Position numbers and translations under genes: made by a program | Part shown: in pieces, positions 1-8,930 of the stretch | Position numbering within the stretch: position 1 is the first letter of the stretch | How the letters are laid out: each line of letters begins with the position of its first letter | The notes under the pieces: model-generated | Told to the model about the DNA's origin: nothing | The model's database searches: none | The model's input: the letters and a program-made list of their open reading frames with translations, nothing else | DNA from: Paraburkholderia dinghuensis | Lineage (GTDB): Bacteria; Pseudomonadota; Gammaproteobacteria; Burkholderiales; Burkholderiaceae | Length of the DNA stretch: 38,200 nucleotides | Assembly (NCBI RefSeq): GCF_003837865.1 | Contig: NZ_RQIS01000030.1 | Location: 1 to 38,200 of the forward strand | Direction of reading: 5' to 3'

Positions 1-73
1 TGCGGTACCTTGAACATCTCTGCTTTCCTTCCTTTGGGTCGAGTTTATACGCGACCTGCTGGAAGGCGAAATT

Positions 74-2173
74 TCAGGGGAAGCTCAGAAGGTCGGCAAA
101 GTTGTAGAGGTAGTCGGCATCGAATTTACCTTCACCTCGGACGAATGTTTGGAGGAACGAGGGCAACATTGCAAAAGTCGAGACTGCGCATGGTGTAACC
201 ATCATGCGCCGGCGAAGGCGAGGTTTTAGGGTTGCTGGGCCAGGTTTCCGTTTCTTCTTGTTTTCGATAATTTTCTTCATTTGGCTTTCCATTTCGAGCA
301 ACCACCGGCCTTCCCAGTAGTGAGTCGTCAAAAGGAAAATCTGAAATCGAAGCTTTGTGTCGGCAGACTGGTCACACTGTTCGAGTGACAACGGTTCAAT
401 GTCGCCACTAACGCCCACACTCCGTGCAGCTTTGTCGAAGCCACTCAATGCCTCCGCTTGAGCCGAGAGCACACCTTCGCCGCGCTTCACTGCTCGGACG
501 GCGCTGTCTCGTGACCGAGCCTGCACATCGAGACGGTCACCGATAGACTTTTCGATGTCCGGTAATGTTGCCCCTAACGACTCGGACGATTCGTCTTTTA
601 GTATTGTCTTCAGGTATTCACGTGCTTGACGGAGACGTTTCGCCGCAACCGGCGGTAACCAAGAGAAGAATGAGTAGAAGAGCGACTCGTTCGCACGATA
701 ACTCTCCCATCCGTCCTTGGCCATCGTCCACTGCTGGACCGCCGCATTGAGACCGTCGGCAAGCAGATTCCTTACCTCCATGACGTTGGATGGGTCTTCG
801 CCGAGTTCGGCGATGGACTCTGCCTTGGCGGTACACAGGGCATGCCAACTCGCTTCGGCGGTTATCAATCGCGCGACATGTTCTTTTAGTTCGGTATGTA
901 GACGTGACAATACAGATTTCACATCTGCCTTGTCCAAATCCGGAAACGCAGTCTTCGCGCGAGTCATGAACTCAGTCGTTGCGCGGTCCACGTATTCCCG
1001 ACTTTCGATTTCGTCGAAAAAGGAATTAGTCTGATATTTCCCGGATGCTTCCGCTTCACGGCTCTGAGAGGGAAAGTAAGAGCCGAAACTGCGAACATCA
1101 GGAAGCCACCGCCCACCAAGCCGGTCGTCGCCGTGAGCGAAATCCTTCCCAAACGCATCTATGACATTGGTAACCGCCTGATTGTTCGTGGAGGCAGCGA
1201 AGATTATTGGCGGCTCGGATTCGTCTAGTGCCGCTTGGGCCCAAAGTGACGCCACAACAGAGAGCAGGAGCGTTGTTTTACCTGTTCCGGGAGGGCCGTT
1301 TACCGCAACGATTTCGCCGTCATTCGCAGCAAGCAGATGGGCCAGCGCGGCTCTTTGCGCGCTCGCTAATGGGAATTTGTCGCTGGAGTGTCCAAGTCGG
1401 GCAGTGAACCGAGCAGCCAGCGGGAGGCAAGGCTCAACAGGTGTCGCATTCACACGCGCGTACGTCTCGAAGAGCGCCGACTGCGGCCGCTTATCCCGTA
1501 TGTGGTCATACAGGCGAACAATGTGCTGGCTTGCACCGTTGATGGCACCTTCCTTCAGCACGAGCCCGTAGTCAGCGCGTAAGAACCGGCGTGTTTCGGA
1601 AATGAAGTCGCTGCAAACCGCCGTAAGCATGCGGTCGAGGCAGTCGCGATATGCTTTCCAACGTTTTTGAAATTCTTCAAGTTGGGTTTCGTTGCCATCG
1701 CTTACGTCGGCTGGCAATATCCCAGGAACCTGTTCTTCGGTCAGATATCTGTCGAGGTCATCTACTAATCCGATGAAAAACGAACCGTCCTCGAGAGGCT
1801 GCAGGATATCTCGTGGCACGACTGAGGCGGGCTTGGGCAGAAGACAACCGTCTCGTGACAGCAAGGCGCGCGTAACGAGCGGAGTAACGAATTCGGGCAA
1901 TTGTGTCGCACGTTGCCCATGTTCATTTTTCAGCGCATATATTAATGGCCGGTAGACGACCTCGACGAACTGGACTTTCTCTGGCTCATCCGAGAAAAGC
2001 GCGTGGACGGTTTCCTCGAGCAAGATGCCGGATTCTGCTTCGTCGCACGAAACGTGATGATATGAGCCCAGTTCATCCTTCTTGAGGGTGCCACGACCCA
2101 ATTCAGCATCAGCGAGAGAATTTCGCCAGTACGCGGCGTACGCAATTGATTGTTCTTGCATGTTATTTGCCAT
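74..2173 (-). pseudogene. Truncated superfamily 1 (UPF1/DNA2-like) helicase
   Basis: The 699-residue frame starts at an ATG and carries a P-loop, GPPGTGKT at residues 293-300, followed by a helical insert with many charged residues. Near the end is the stretch CAVSTFAMLPSF, which in UPF1/DNA2-like helicases (AAA_11/AAA_12 type) comes shortly before the Walker B DEAG/DEAS motif. Here the frame runs as far as YNFADLL and then stops at 74-76. I translated all three frames of the remaining 73 bases and found no DEAGQ-like sequence. The protein therefore lacks Walker B and the whole second RecA lobe and cannot be a working helicase. Full members of the family are usually well over 1,000 residues. 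It is either a deletion remnant or was broken by a rearrangement at about position 85. The N-terminal 250 residues match no domain I recognise. Confidence 0.7.
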
Positions 2174-2758
2174 CTGTCCGCTTGTTCTGCACGAAATACA
2201 CGTGCGCCCTATGCTAACTGCTTAGCGCTCGAGTTGAGCGCAATTCAAGCAAGGTTGGACAAGTATTTTGGGATTATTTGCGTTGCGTGAATGGCTCGGT
2301 ACGAAGAGCGCGGTTGGTGGACATTCGCAGTCGCGATGAGGCACCACGGTCACTCGGGCCTCCTGCGATTGAGAAGGTCCGAACTTCAAATTATTGTCCA
2401 CGACACCTTGGCTCCGGTACATCGACGTTATCTCAACAGTCGGGTTCGGCATGTAGGCAGCTTTGGGCAAGCGCTTGAATATGCAAATCACATAATTTCT
2501 GGATTTCGCTTGCCGCATCCTTGCGTAACACTGGGCAGACGGCAGCAAATGGAAAACGTTTCCTGCCTCTTCCGGATGATTTCCGCACCGTGCGCCCGTC
2601 GCTCTTGCCAGCGGCCAGCCCTAAAACCGTTCGGGCACGCCGCGACATATATGCCGTTTGACCGGGCACTTTTTCGAGATATAGTGCGTTGTAGTTCGCG
2701 GTAAACGTTCTGCAATTTTCGCCGCGACTCGATAATCAGAAAGCGAGAGACCAGACAA
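2174..2758. other. Divergent intergenic region, no convincing gene
   Basis: These 585 bases separate the broken helicase (minus strand) from the DUF6765 gene (plus strand) and should hold promoters for both. A small minus-strand frame (2222-2452, 76 residues, ATG start) lies 48 bp upstream of the helicase and contains CxC and CxxC pairs (PHRDCECPP, QPCLNCAQ). It has no clear ribosome binding site and resembles no family I know. I leave it as a possibility only. Confidence 0.4.
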
Positions 2759-3832
2759 ATGAATATTGATTTTCACTACGGGGTTGCCTACCTTGTCGCC
2801 CGCACGGCCGGGCTGGACGTTGTTCAGGCAACGACAGTTGCGCATTCGTGCCAGTATGTTGATGACGCAACCACAACCGGTCTTCTCTTCTTTAGCGGCG
2901 GCGAAACATACGAGCGGTTTGCAAGTGCTCATACCATGTACGACTACCACAATACCGAGTCACAGTTGAATCGGCTCGTGTGGACGCCATTCCATTTTTT
3001 GCCGGCAGGAAGCGGAACTACTCTGGAAGAGAAGGCGATATGCCGACCCGACAGCGATATCGCGAGAGAAGTTGTTCGTCGGGCAATTCGTGGGGCGGGC
3101 GCACAAAACGCACTGCACCGACTCGGTGTCACATTGCACACGTACGTGGACACGTGGGCGCATCAAGGATTCTCTGGAATCGAGAGTGATTTCAACAAAG
3201 TTCGCAGCCTTGAAGCGGAGGACTGTACGTCGACCGACTGGCGTGCGCGCCTCGCTAATGCTACGGAGCATTTGGCGGAGGAAGTTGAGTCGGATGTGTT
3301 AACTCGCTTCTTCCCGCTCGGACATGGCGCAGCGTTGCACTATCCAGACCAGCCGTGGGCGAAGTGGAGTTACGTCAATGGAAAGGGGCAGACGGTGTCT
3401 CGGGATAACCTCCCGGATTTCATTGCCGCTGCAGACATGGCATGTCGTGCCGTTCGAGGGTTTTTGGCTAAGGATGAAGCTTTCGAGGGGCTTCAGGGTC
3501 TGCCGGAGCCGGTCAAGGAGGCCTTGCGACAGCAGTTATCGGGGAATCGAAGCGACGACCCCGTCGTGCGATTACAAGCACTTTCCGACTCGGCAAGTCT
3601 CGGGGTGATTCCCGGGCTCGAGGAAGCTATTCCGACCTATATCGACAAGGGGATTGGCTCATGGAAGTACGTGGCTACCGGAATTGAGTCGAATGACGAT
3701 GGCGCGGAACGCCCGGCTTACAACCCCGCGTTCGAACAAAGCGACTATCGACATTTTCACGACGCCGTAAAAGAGCATCGATTTGTCGTGACGCAGGAAA
3801 TTCTTCCGGGGCACGGCCTACGCATTGCGTGA
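2759..3832 (+). CDS. DUF6765 family protein, possible metal-dependent hydrolase
   Basis: This 357-residue protein begins MNIDFHYG and carries LHTYVDTWAHQGFSG at residues 126-140, which I recognise as the signature of DUF6765 proteins. The spaced histidines and aspartates (H6, H29 and D35/D36 in AHSCQYVDD, H127, D131, H135) resemble the metal ligands of the zinc-dependent phospholipase C/S1 nuclease fold. That suggests a metallohydrolase but does not prove it. There is no signal peptide, so it probably acts in the cytoplasm. The gene is less GC-rich than the core chromosome, as expected of an island gene. It is followed 185 bp later, on the same strand, by a membrane protein of unknown function, and the two may work together. 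Ribosome binding before the ATG looks weak (a purine-rich GCGAGAG stretch). Confidence 0.7.
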   Translation: MNIDFHYGVAYLVARTAGLDVVQATTVAHSCQYVDDATTTGLLFFSGGETYERFASAHTMYDYHNTESQLNRLVWTPFHFLPAGSGTTLEEKAICRPDSDIAREVVRRAIRGAGAQNALHRLGVTLHTYVDTWAHQGFSGIESDFNKVRSLEAEDCTSTDWRARLANATEHLAEEVESDVLTRFFPLGHGAALHYPDQPWAKWSYVNGKGQTVSRDNLPDFIAAADMACRAVRGFLAKDEAFEGLQGLPEPVKEALRQQLSGNRSDDPVVRLQALSDSASLGVIPGLEEAIPTYIDKGIGSWKYVATGIESNDDGAERPAYNPAFEQSDYRHFHDAVKEHRFVVTQEILPGHGLRIA

Positions 3833-4017
3833 CCCACGAAAGATTCGATGGGAACGGTAAGCTACGGCGTCGGACAAGGTGTTCGGCGCCATCGCTCGTG
3901 GGGTGACGAAATGGCCCTGTGCGCATGTCTCAGTTTTGCCACCAAAGAAATCAACGTCGGGTGCAATCAAATCCTGCTCACGCATTCGATTCAACAGCGT
4001 ACTTCGGAAGACAGACC

Positions 4018-5439
4018 GTGGACAGTAAGCAAGTAACAACTGAGCCGGAACATTCGGCGGTTTCGCCCGCCTCCAATCCTCGAAAGGGCAAATTGATTTG
4101 GCTTGTTGTCGTGCTGGCAAGTGCCGTGGCATCGATTGCAATCTGGTTAGTATTTTCCATTCCGGCGCGCGTTGCCCTTCTTTCTGGCTGTGCTGGTGTT
4201 TTTGCGACTTGCTTTGCTGTCGCACCTTATGTTCGTTTCATTGACCACGGCTGGTGGGCTCGCTACGACGAGTTTCGAAATCAGCTTTGGGGCGAGGCAC
4301 TTTCGGAATATCTCTGGCAGTTTTGGCACAGACGGGGTGCGGATGCCAACGCTTTGCATGATTTCAGCAGCGGTAAGCCGGCTGTCGAAGCTGACGATGC
4401 CAAGAGGGCGCGGTGGAAGAATGCGAGTGCGCTATTCGACCTGATTTACAAAGAGCAATACGGCTTGATGGCATTTGTGACTCCACTCGGATTTCTGCTT
4501 ACTGCAGTCCTTGTTGGGGCCCAATACGTGACAATCGTAAGCTTGCGGGATTTGTTGCCCGGTAGCAACGATATATTTTCCCTAGTAAAGCAGATTTCTC
4601 CGCATGGTGCGGCACTCAGCGTTAGCGCGATATTTGGTGCCTATCTTTTCGTTGTTGGTGACTGCGTTGACAGCGTGAGGAAAGGAATACTGAATGTAGC
4701 CGACGTGTATTGGTATTCGTTGCGCATGATTCTGGCGGTGCCTATCGCGACGGCACTCACATTTGCTCTTCCCGATGCCGTTGCGGTTAACGTTGCATTC
4801 GCACTCGGGGTCCTGCCAGTCGCCTTCATCAATAAACAGCTGCGGCGATTTGCGAGTCTTCAGTTGAAGAGCGAAGTCGGCCAGGAGCCTGACCAGATAA
4901 TCAAGTTGGAGGGGGTCACAGCGCCGATAGTTTCGCTGCTCGATGCCGAGGGCGTTACATCGATAGAACAGCTCTTGGGCATGGACCCAGTGCTCCTGTC
5001 TATTCACACTGGCCTGCCGTTTCGCTTTGTCTTGCGACTCGGGGCGCAGGCGGTTGTAAGACGACATTTTGGGGAAGCCGGATTCGCCTTGTCAGGACTG
5101 GGATTGGCTGACGCTACATCAGTCTATAGTCTGATTCGCCAGTTGACCGGTCCAGATGCTGATGCGAGCGGAGATGCCGATGCTGCAAGCAAGGTCATCA
5201 ACGAGGCTTATATTCTGCTGAAGGGTATTTCGAAAAGCGATTGGCCGCAGCAGGAATCGGTTCGGTTCAGGTTCGAGGAGGTTGCACGTTTTGCTTACAC
5301 GCACTTTTTGATGGCTGCCGGATTTGACCGAGCTCCACACGGGTTGCCTCAAGCGTACTCGACAGCCAATCCCAAAACGTCTCCGGCGTCGAAAATGCCT
5401 CCTAGTGGCGGTTCGGAACCCGTTGGCGAAGTTGCCTGA
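4018..5439 (+). CDS. Multi-pass membrane protein with C-terminal HhH-like segment
   Basis: I do not recognise a named family. I chose the GTG at 4018 because GGAAG sits seven bases before it and the residues upstream do not look coding, giving 473 residues. After about 25 polar residues there are hydrophobic segments at roughly 26-46, 50-68, 148-170, 198-218 and 238-272 (the last long enough for two spans), so five or six membrane passes. A cytosolic tail of about 200 residues follows. The tail contains GVTSIEQLLGMDPVLL followed by HTGLPFRFVL, which resembles a helix-hairpin-helix/SAM-like unit of the kind that mediates oligomerisation or nucleic-acid contact. It follows the DUF6765 gene and converges on the CBASS operon. 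A plausible reading is a membrane partner or effector in a two-gene defence unit, which is inference from position only. Confidence 0.65.
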   Translation: MDSKQVTTEPEHSAVSPASNPRKGKLIWLVVVLASAVASIAIWLVFSIPARVALLSGCAGVFATCFAVAPYVRFIDHGWWARYDEFRNQLWGEALSEYLWQFWHRRGADANALHDFSSGKPAVEADDAKRARWKNASALFDLIYKEQYGLMAFVTPLGFLLTAVLVGAQYVTIVSLRDLLPGSNDIFSLVKQISPHGAALSVSAIFGAYLFVVGDCVDSVRKGILNVADVYWYSLRMILAVPIATALTFALPDAVAVNVAFALGVLPVAFINKQLRRFASLQLKSEVGQEPDQIIKLEGVTAPIVSLLDAEGVTSIEQLLGMDPVLLSIHTGLPFRFVLRLGAQAVVRRHFGEAGFALSGLGLADATSVYSLIRQLTGPDADASGDADAASKVINEAYILLKGISKSDWPQQESVRFRFEEVARFAYTHFLMAAGFDRAPHGLPQAYSTANPKTSPASKMPPSGGSEPVGEVA

Positions 5440-5585
5440 ATCGTCGGTGTTCCGGCAGCCTGCACCTTCTGCTGTCGCCCATGAAGTCCAGACGAGATTG
5501 CGCGAGTTGGTGCAGGTGCAGCCATCTTTGGGGCAGGCTCTCGGGCGCTGGTTGGGTCCGACGGGCTTGGTTCAAACCACTAGCT

Positions 5586-6083
5586 TCACGGATGGCTTCC
5601 TGCCTCAAGATTCGCTTGAGCCATTTCTCCGCGCAAGGCGCCGCCGTGACCGACTCCGACCCACAGCAAGTTGTGGGTGCCCGCAATTACAAACACCATC
5701 GGTTCGCGTTTCATGGCGCAAATCTTCCGCCATGCGCTCGTGTCAATTGACGATGGCGTGGGGGATGGTTCGGGGTGGGTATGCCACTCACCGACGTAGT
5801 CCATCGTTTCACGCTGAGCTTTCCACTGCTCAAGGGCAATTTTCTGATGGCACGGTGCCTGCCGCAGAAAGCCATAGCGATGTTGCGTATCACCGGCTTG
5901 TGGAGTCGTCATCTTTGTCACGTGAAGATGCCCCCCTCGTCGATAGCCCATGAGAATGCCACCAGACTCAGGCGCTGAAAAGCTTGTTTGCCGAAAACGC
6001 GCCAGCGTCGTCAGTACAACCGGCTCAATCAGAATCCGGGCGTCCTCGCAGAACGGATGCCGAAGAATCAGTGGTTCTGGCAT
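5586..6083 (-). CDS. cap3: CBASS Cap3, JAMM/JAB isopeptidase
   Basis: Last gene of the CBASS operon. The 165-residue protein carries the whole JAMM metalloprotease motif: E39 in PESGG, then H101-T-H103, S111 and D114 in GEWHTHPEPSPTPSSID, the zinc ligands and catalytic residues of the JAB/MPN family. In type II CBASS, Cap3 removes the CD-NTase from the targets to which Cap2 has attached it. I chose the ATG at 6083, which begins 16 bp inside the end of cap2. The frame is open further upstream, but that part overlaps cap2 and has no conserved motif. Overlap with cap2 suggests translational coupling. All key residues are present, so it should be active. Confidence 0.93.
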   Translation of the reverse strand: MPEPLILRHPFCEDARILIEPVVLTTLARFRQTSFSAPESGGILMGYRRGGHLHVTKMTTPQAGDTQHRYGFLRQAPCHQKIALEQWKAQRETMDYVGEWHTHPEPSPTPSSIDTSAWRKICAMKREPMVFVIAGTHNLLWVGVGHGGALRGEMAQANLEAGSHP

Positions 6084-7747
6084 GCAAGACACCCCGCCGT
6101 AGGGGCGATATCCTGGTTTTTGACTCGCTGCACATTGACCGTTTCCAGATACCGCGTACGGAATCTCGGGCTGACGGCACCTTTCAGCCAATCGCTAACC
6201 ATATCAGCGGCTAGCGAAGCGGCGGACATCGGGGCAGACACAGCGTATGGGGTAAACGAACTGCACCCTCGGAATCGGGTGCGAGGTGAACTCGCCAAAA
6301 CGGGGAAGCGCTCTTGACGATAATTCGCGCCAGGTCCGTGTCGAAGGCACTGAAAACACCCGAACTTCGGAGAGTCCGACCAGAGCGCCTGGACACACTC
6401 ACCATTCCCCTTTACCCATACATACAGGATAGGGCCTAGTCGGCGCGTCATGTGCGAGGCATTTACGAGACTGCTTAGGGCTTCTTCCCCGGTCGCTTCA
6501 ATAATGAGGTCCGTCGCAAAGAACTGGTCGTTCAGTTTCGGCGTATCGGTTTGTGCCTCGACTTGAAGATACGGAAATTGCCTAATCAGGTCTTCTTGTA
6601 ACGCAACTGCCTTGTTTTGATACAAGGAGGGAAATCCCAAGGCGTGCCGACCAAGATTGTCTGGCTCGAGCTGCCCGACGTCGACGAGTCGCAGCAGCCC
6701 GTCCTTTCCCGTGCCCGCACCCAATCGAACCAAGGCCTGTGCCAGATATCCGCCGATTGCCCCGCAGCCTATGAGCGTAAGCCGTTTCCCGGCCAAGCTG
6801 GGAAATTCCAGATTTCGGGAGTGAATGTAGGTCGGCCCTATGTCGTCCAAGCGCAGTCGCAAAATGCGCGTATCTCCACCGGCGTTGTGCAGATAGTTGC
6901 GATAGTGTTTCGGGGCGTTGGCATAACCTTGACGACGCTGCGAGTTCAGCGCAAACGCAACACCGATGCGTCCAGCCGGCGTTGTGATGGCAACAACACA
7001 CCCCGTGCGGGACAGGTAGCTTTTGTCGGAACCCAATCTTTGCTGAATCGCAGCGGCCAATTGCGTATCCCACAACTTTAGCCATGCAAAGAACTGTTTG
7101 ATAGTCGCAGGCAAGGCATCCGCTGGTGCGCCCGGAATCTTGTCGCTTTTGAATAGCAGGCATGTGAACGCGCCTTTGACTACCTTCTCAGCGTCGATGC
7201 CTTTGGCAATCCGTTGTGCCGCGAAAATACTCTGTGCAATCAGCGCTCGCCGGTCATGGTCTTGCTGGGCCAGCAGAAAATACATCGCGGACTCGGCATC
7301 AGGCTCGAGTTCGTCAACCAAGACAGGATAAGCCTCGGGCGTCTGTCCGATGGTCCAGTAAGCGACGAATTCATTGGCAATATCCTTGTCTCGTCCCTTT
7401 CCGCTGGCGATGTCGTTCAAAACGTTAACGGCCGCGTGCAAGCACTGATGAACGGCTACATTGGGTTGAAACCGGTCGAGCACGACGGTACCCGGTGCCA
7501 GGTAACACAGGCCTCCAAACGCATCGACGTGCTCCAATACTTGGGGCATATTCTCGGGTCGTTCGAGCAGCGTGATACGCGGGTAGCGCAGGAAGTTCCA
7601 GTCCTCAATCTCGAACCGAATTCGAACTTCTCCCGCGTTCGCTTTGAGCCCTCCCTCAAATGCACGAACGCCTGCACGAGCCTTGACCGGTTGTAGCCCG
7701 TACTGTCTCAAGACGGCCAAGGTGCGACCGTACTCGCTAAGCGACAT
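6068..7747 (-). CDS. cap2: CBASS Cap2, E2-E1 ubiquitin-ligase-like fusion
   Basis: In type II CBASS this protein charges the C terminus of the CD-NTase and ligates it to cellular targets, which primes the cyclase. Counting from the ATG at 7747 (559 residues), the N-terminal E2-like domain has the active-site cysteine at about 81 (GGLCYLAPG). The C-terminal ThiF/E1 domain has the adenylation loop GCGAIGG at about 327-333, followed by DNLGRH. Two CxxC pairs, CFQC (about 464-467) and CLAC (about 553-556), fit the zinc site of E1 enzymes. A cysteine at about 495 (RGCSSFTPYA) is a candidate E1 catalytic residue. A GTG at 7771 would add eight residues, but the ATG lies just after the cyclase stop and has GCAGG upstream, so I prefer it. 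Confidence 0.93.
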   Translation of the reverse strand: MSLSEYGRTLAVLRQYGLQPVKARAGVRAFEGGLKANAGEVRIRFEIEDWNFLRYPRITLLERPENMPQVLEHVDAFGGLCYLAPGTVVLDRFQPNVAVHQCLHAAVNVLNDIASGKGRDKDIANEFVAYWTIGQTPEAYPVLVDELEPDAESAMYFLLAQQDHDRRALIAQSIFAAQRIAKGIDAEKVVKGAFTCLLFKSDKIPGAPADALPATIKQFFAWLKLWDTQLAAAIQQRLGSDKSYLSRTGCVVAITTPAGRIGVAFALNSQRRQGYANAPKHYRNYLHNAGGDTRILRLRLDDIGPTYIHSRNLEFPSLAGKRLTLIGCGAIGGYLAQALVRLGAGTGKDGLLRLVDVGQLEPDNLGRHALGFPSLYQNKAVALQEDLIRQFPYLQVEAQTDTPKLNDQFFATDLIIEATGEEALSSLVNASHMTRRLGPILYVWVKGNGECVQALWSDSPKFGCFQCLRHGPGANYRQERFPVLASSPRTRFRGCSSFTPYAVSAPMSAASLAADMVSDWLKGAVSPRFRTRYLETVNVQRVKNQDIAPTAGCLACQNH

Positions 7748-7751
7748 CTGT

Positions 7752-8930
7752 CTAGCCTGCGTTTGTGGCACCGACTACCGGAGGCGGGACCATCGATGCC
7801 GGAACATGCCGAATGTCGCTTGCCGATGAATCGACTTCGACCCAATTCGGCTGATTGGGCAATCGACCACCGAGTTGTGCTTGCAGAACTGCAACGGCCC
7901 AAGGCGCTTGCACAAGACTCAACTCGCGGGCCTGCCGTAGCGAATCTGCCAAATTCTGTGCGAAGGTTGATGCCTCTAGCCGTGCCGCAGAATCTAGGCT
8001 GCGATTGAAATCGTCTACCCCGTTGTCGATACCCGGCTCCCTGATGTCGGTCAACAGAGCTTTTGCGAGCAAGCGCGCCGCCTGCTCGAGCGCGAGGTCG
8101 TCCCGGCCAAACACGGGCTCGAAGTCCTGCGCGACGGCAATCATGATGGAAACCGAGGTCGGCCCTTTCTTTTCCCACCGATAGTCACGCCACGCCTTCA
8201 GAAAACGGCAGACTCGTTGCAGCTGAGCCCCGTGCTCTTCTAAACGGTCCTTGAACCATTTGGCTACGTCGTTCGGGTCGGACGCTCTCCACTCTCCAGA
8301 ACGGGTCGCCAGCACAATGCCCTCCAGCTCATCCCAGGACTGCCCAACCAACTCGCTTGCATTTTCGGAAAAGTCTGCCGAGTCCATGACCACCGCCTTT
8401 CGCAGGGCGGCCGCTTCCATGACCAGACGTACCTCTTGCACCTTCTTGAACTCCTCTTCGGAAGCCGCATAAAGTGGCACATCGATATGCGCCCACGCCG
8501 CGACGTTGACGCGAATGCAAGTCTCCTTTGACTTGTCCAACGTCCATCCTTCAGCGTCACAAAGTTCCAGCAGAAGCTGTTCGACCAGCATGAAGTATGC
8601 TGTGGCCATCTGAACGGGGGGGCCGTTTTCTTCCCAGACCGTGACGGGCAGATAGACGCCGAAATCCCAGTCGACTTCCTGGGGAGGCAGGGTGCAGGGA
8701 TGTACGCAGGTCCCATAGGCCCAAGACCCTTGGGTACGGAAACGCGGCGTGACCTGCCGGTCCATGCCAAGCAACGTCGTCGTCACCTTCTCGATGGCGG
8801 GACGCAGGTGGTCGCGAATTTTGTTCTTGCACGACACGAGCAACTGTCGTTGCTCGGGAGAAACCGCAATATTGTCGGCGAACGTGCCGACCGTCGCGGA
8901 GGAATAGAGCAGGCGGTTCAGTTTCAGCAT
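7752..8930 (-). CDS. CBASS CD-NTase (cGAS/DncV-like nucleotidyltransferase)
   Basis: This 392-residue protein makes the cyclic oligonucleotide signal of CBASS after phage infection. The nucleotidyltransferase core is intact: G68-S69 in RTQGSWAYGT, the metal-binding pair D87-W-D89 in QEVDWDFGVYLP, and the third aspartate D150 in AHIDVPLYA. These blocks look most like clade A enzymes such as Vibrio cholerae DncV, which makes 3',3'-cGAMP, so that product is my best guess. The C-terminal tail is short and flexible and ends in ...GATNAG, leaving a terminal glycine suited to activation by Cap2. Its ATG overlaps the end of capV by 7 bp, and cap2 starts 4 bp beyond its stop, so the genes are probably translationally coupled. 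Confidence 0.93.
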   Translation of the reverse strand: MLKLNRLLYSSATVGTFADNIAVSPEQRQLLVSCKNKIRDHLRPAIEKVTTTLLGMDRQVTPRFRTQGSWAYGTCVHPCTLPPQEVDWDFGVYLPVTVWEENGPPVQMATAYFMLVEQLLLELCDAEGWTLDKSKETCIRVNVAAWAHIDVPLYAASEEEFKKVQEVRLVMEAAALRKAVVMDSADFSENASELVGQSWDELEGIVLATRSGEWRASDPNDVAKWFKDRLEEHGAQLQRVCRFLKAWRDYRWEKKGPTSVSIMIAVAQDFEPVFGRDDLALEQAARLLAKALLTDIREPGIDNGVDDFNRSLDSAARLEASTFAQNLADSLRQARELSLVQAPWAVAVLQAQLGGRLPNQPNWVEVDSSASDIRHVPASMVPPPVVGATNAG

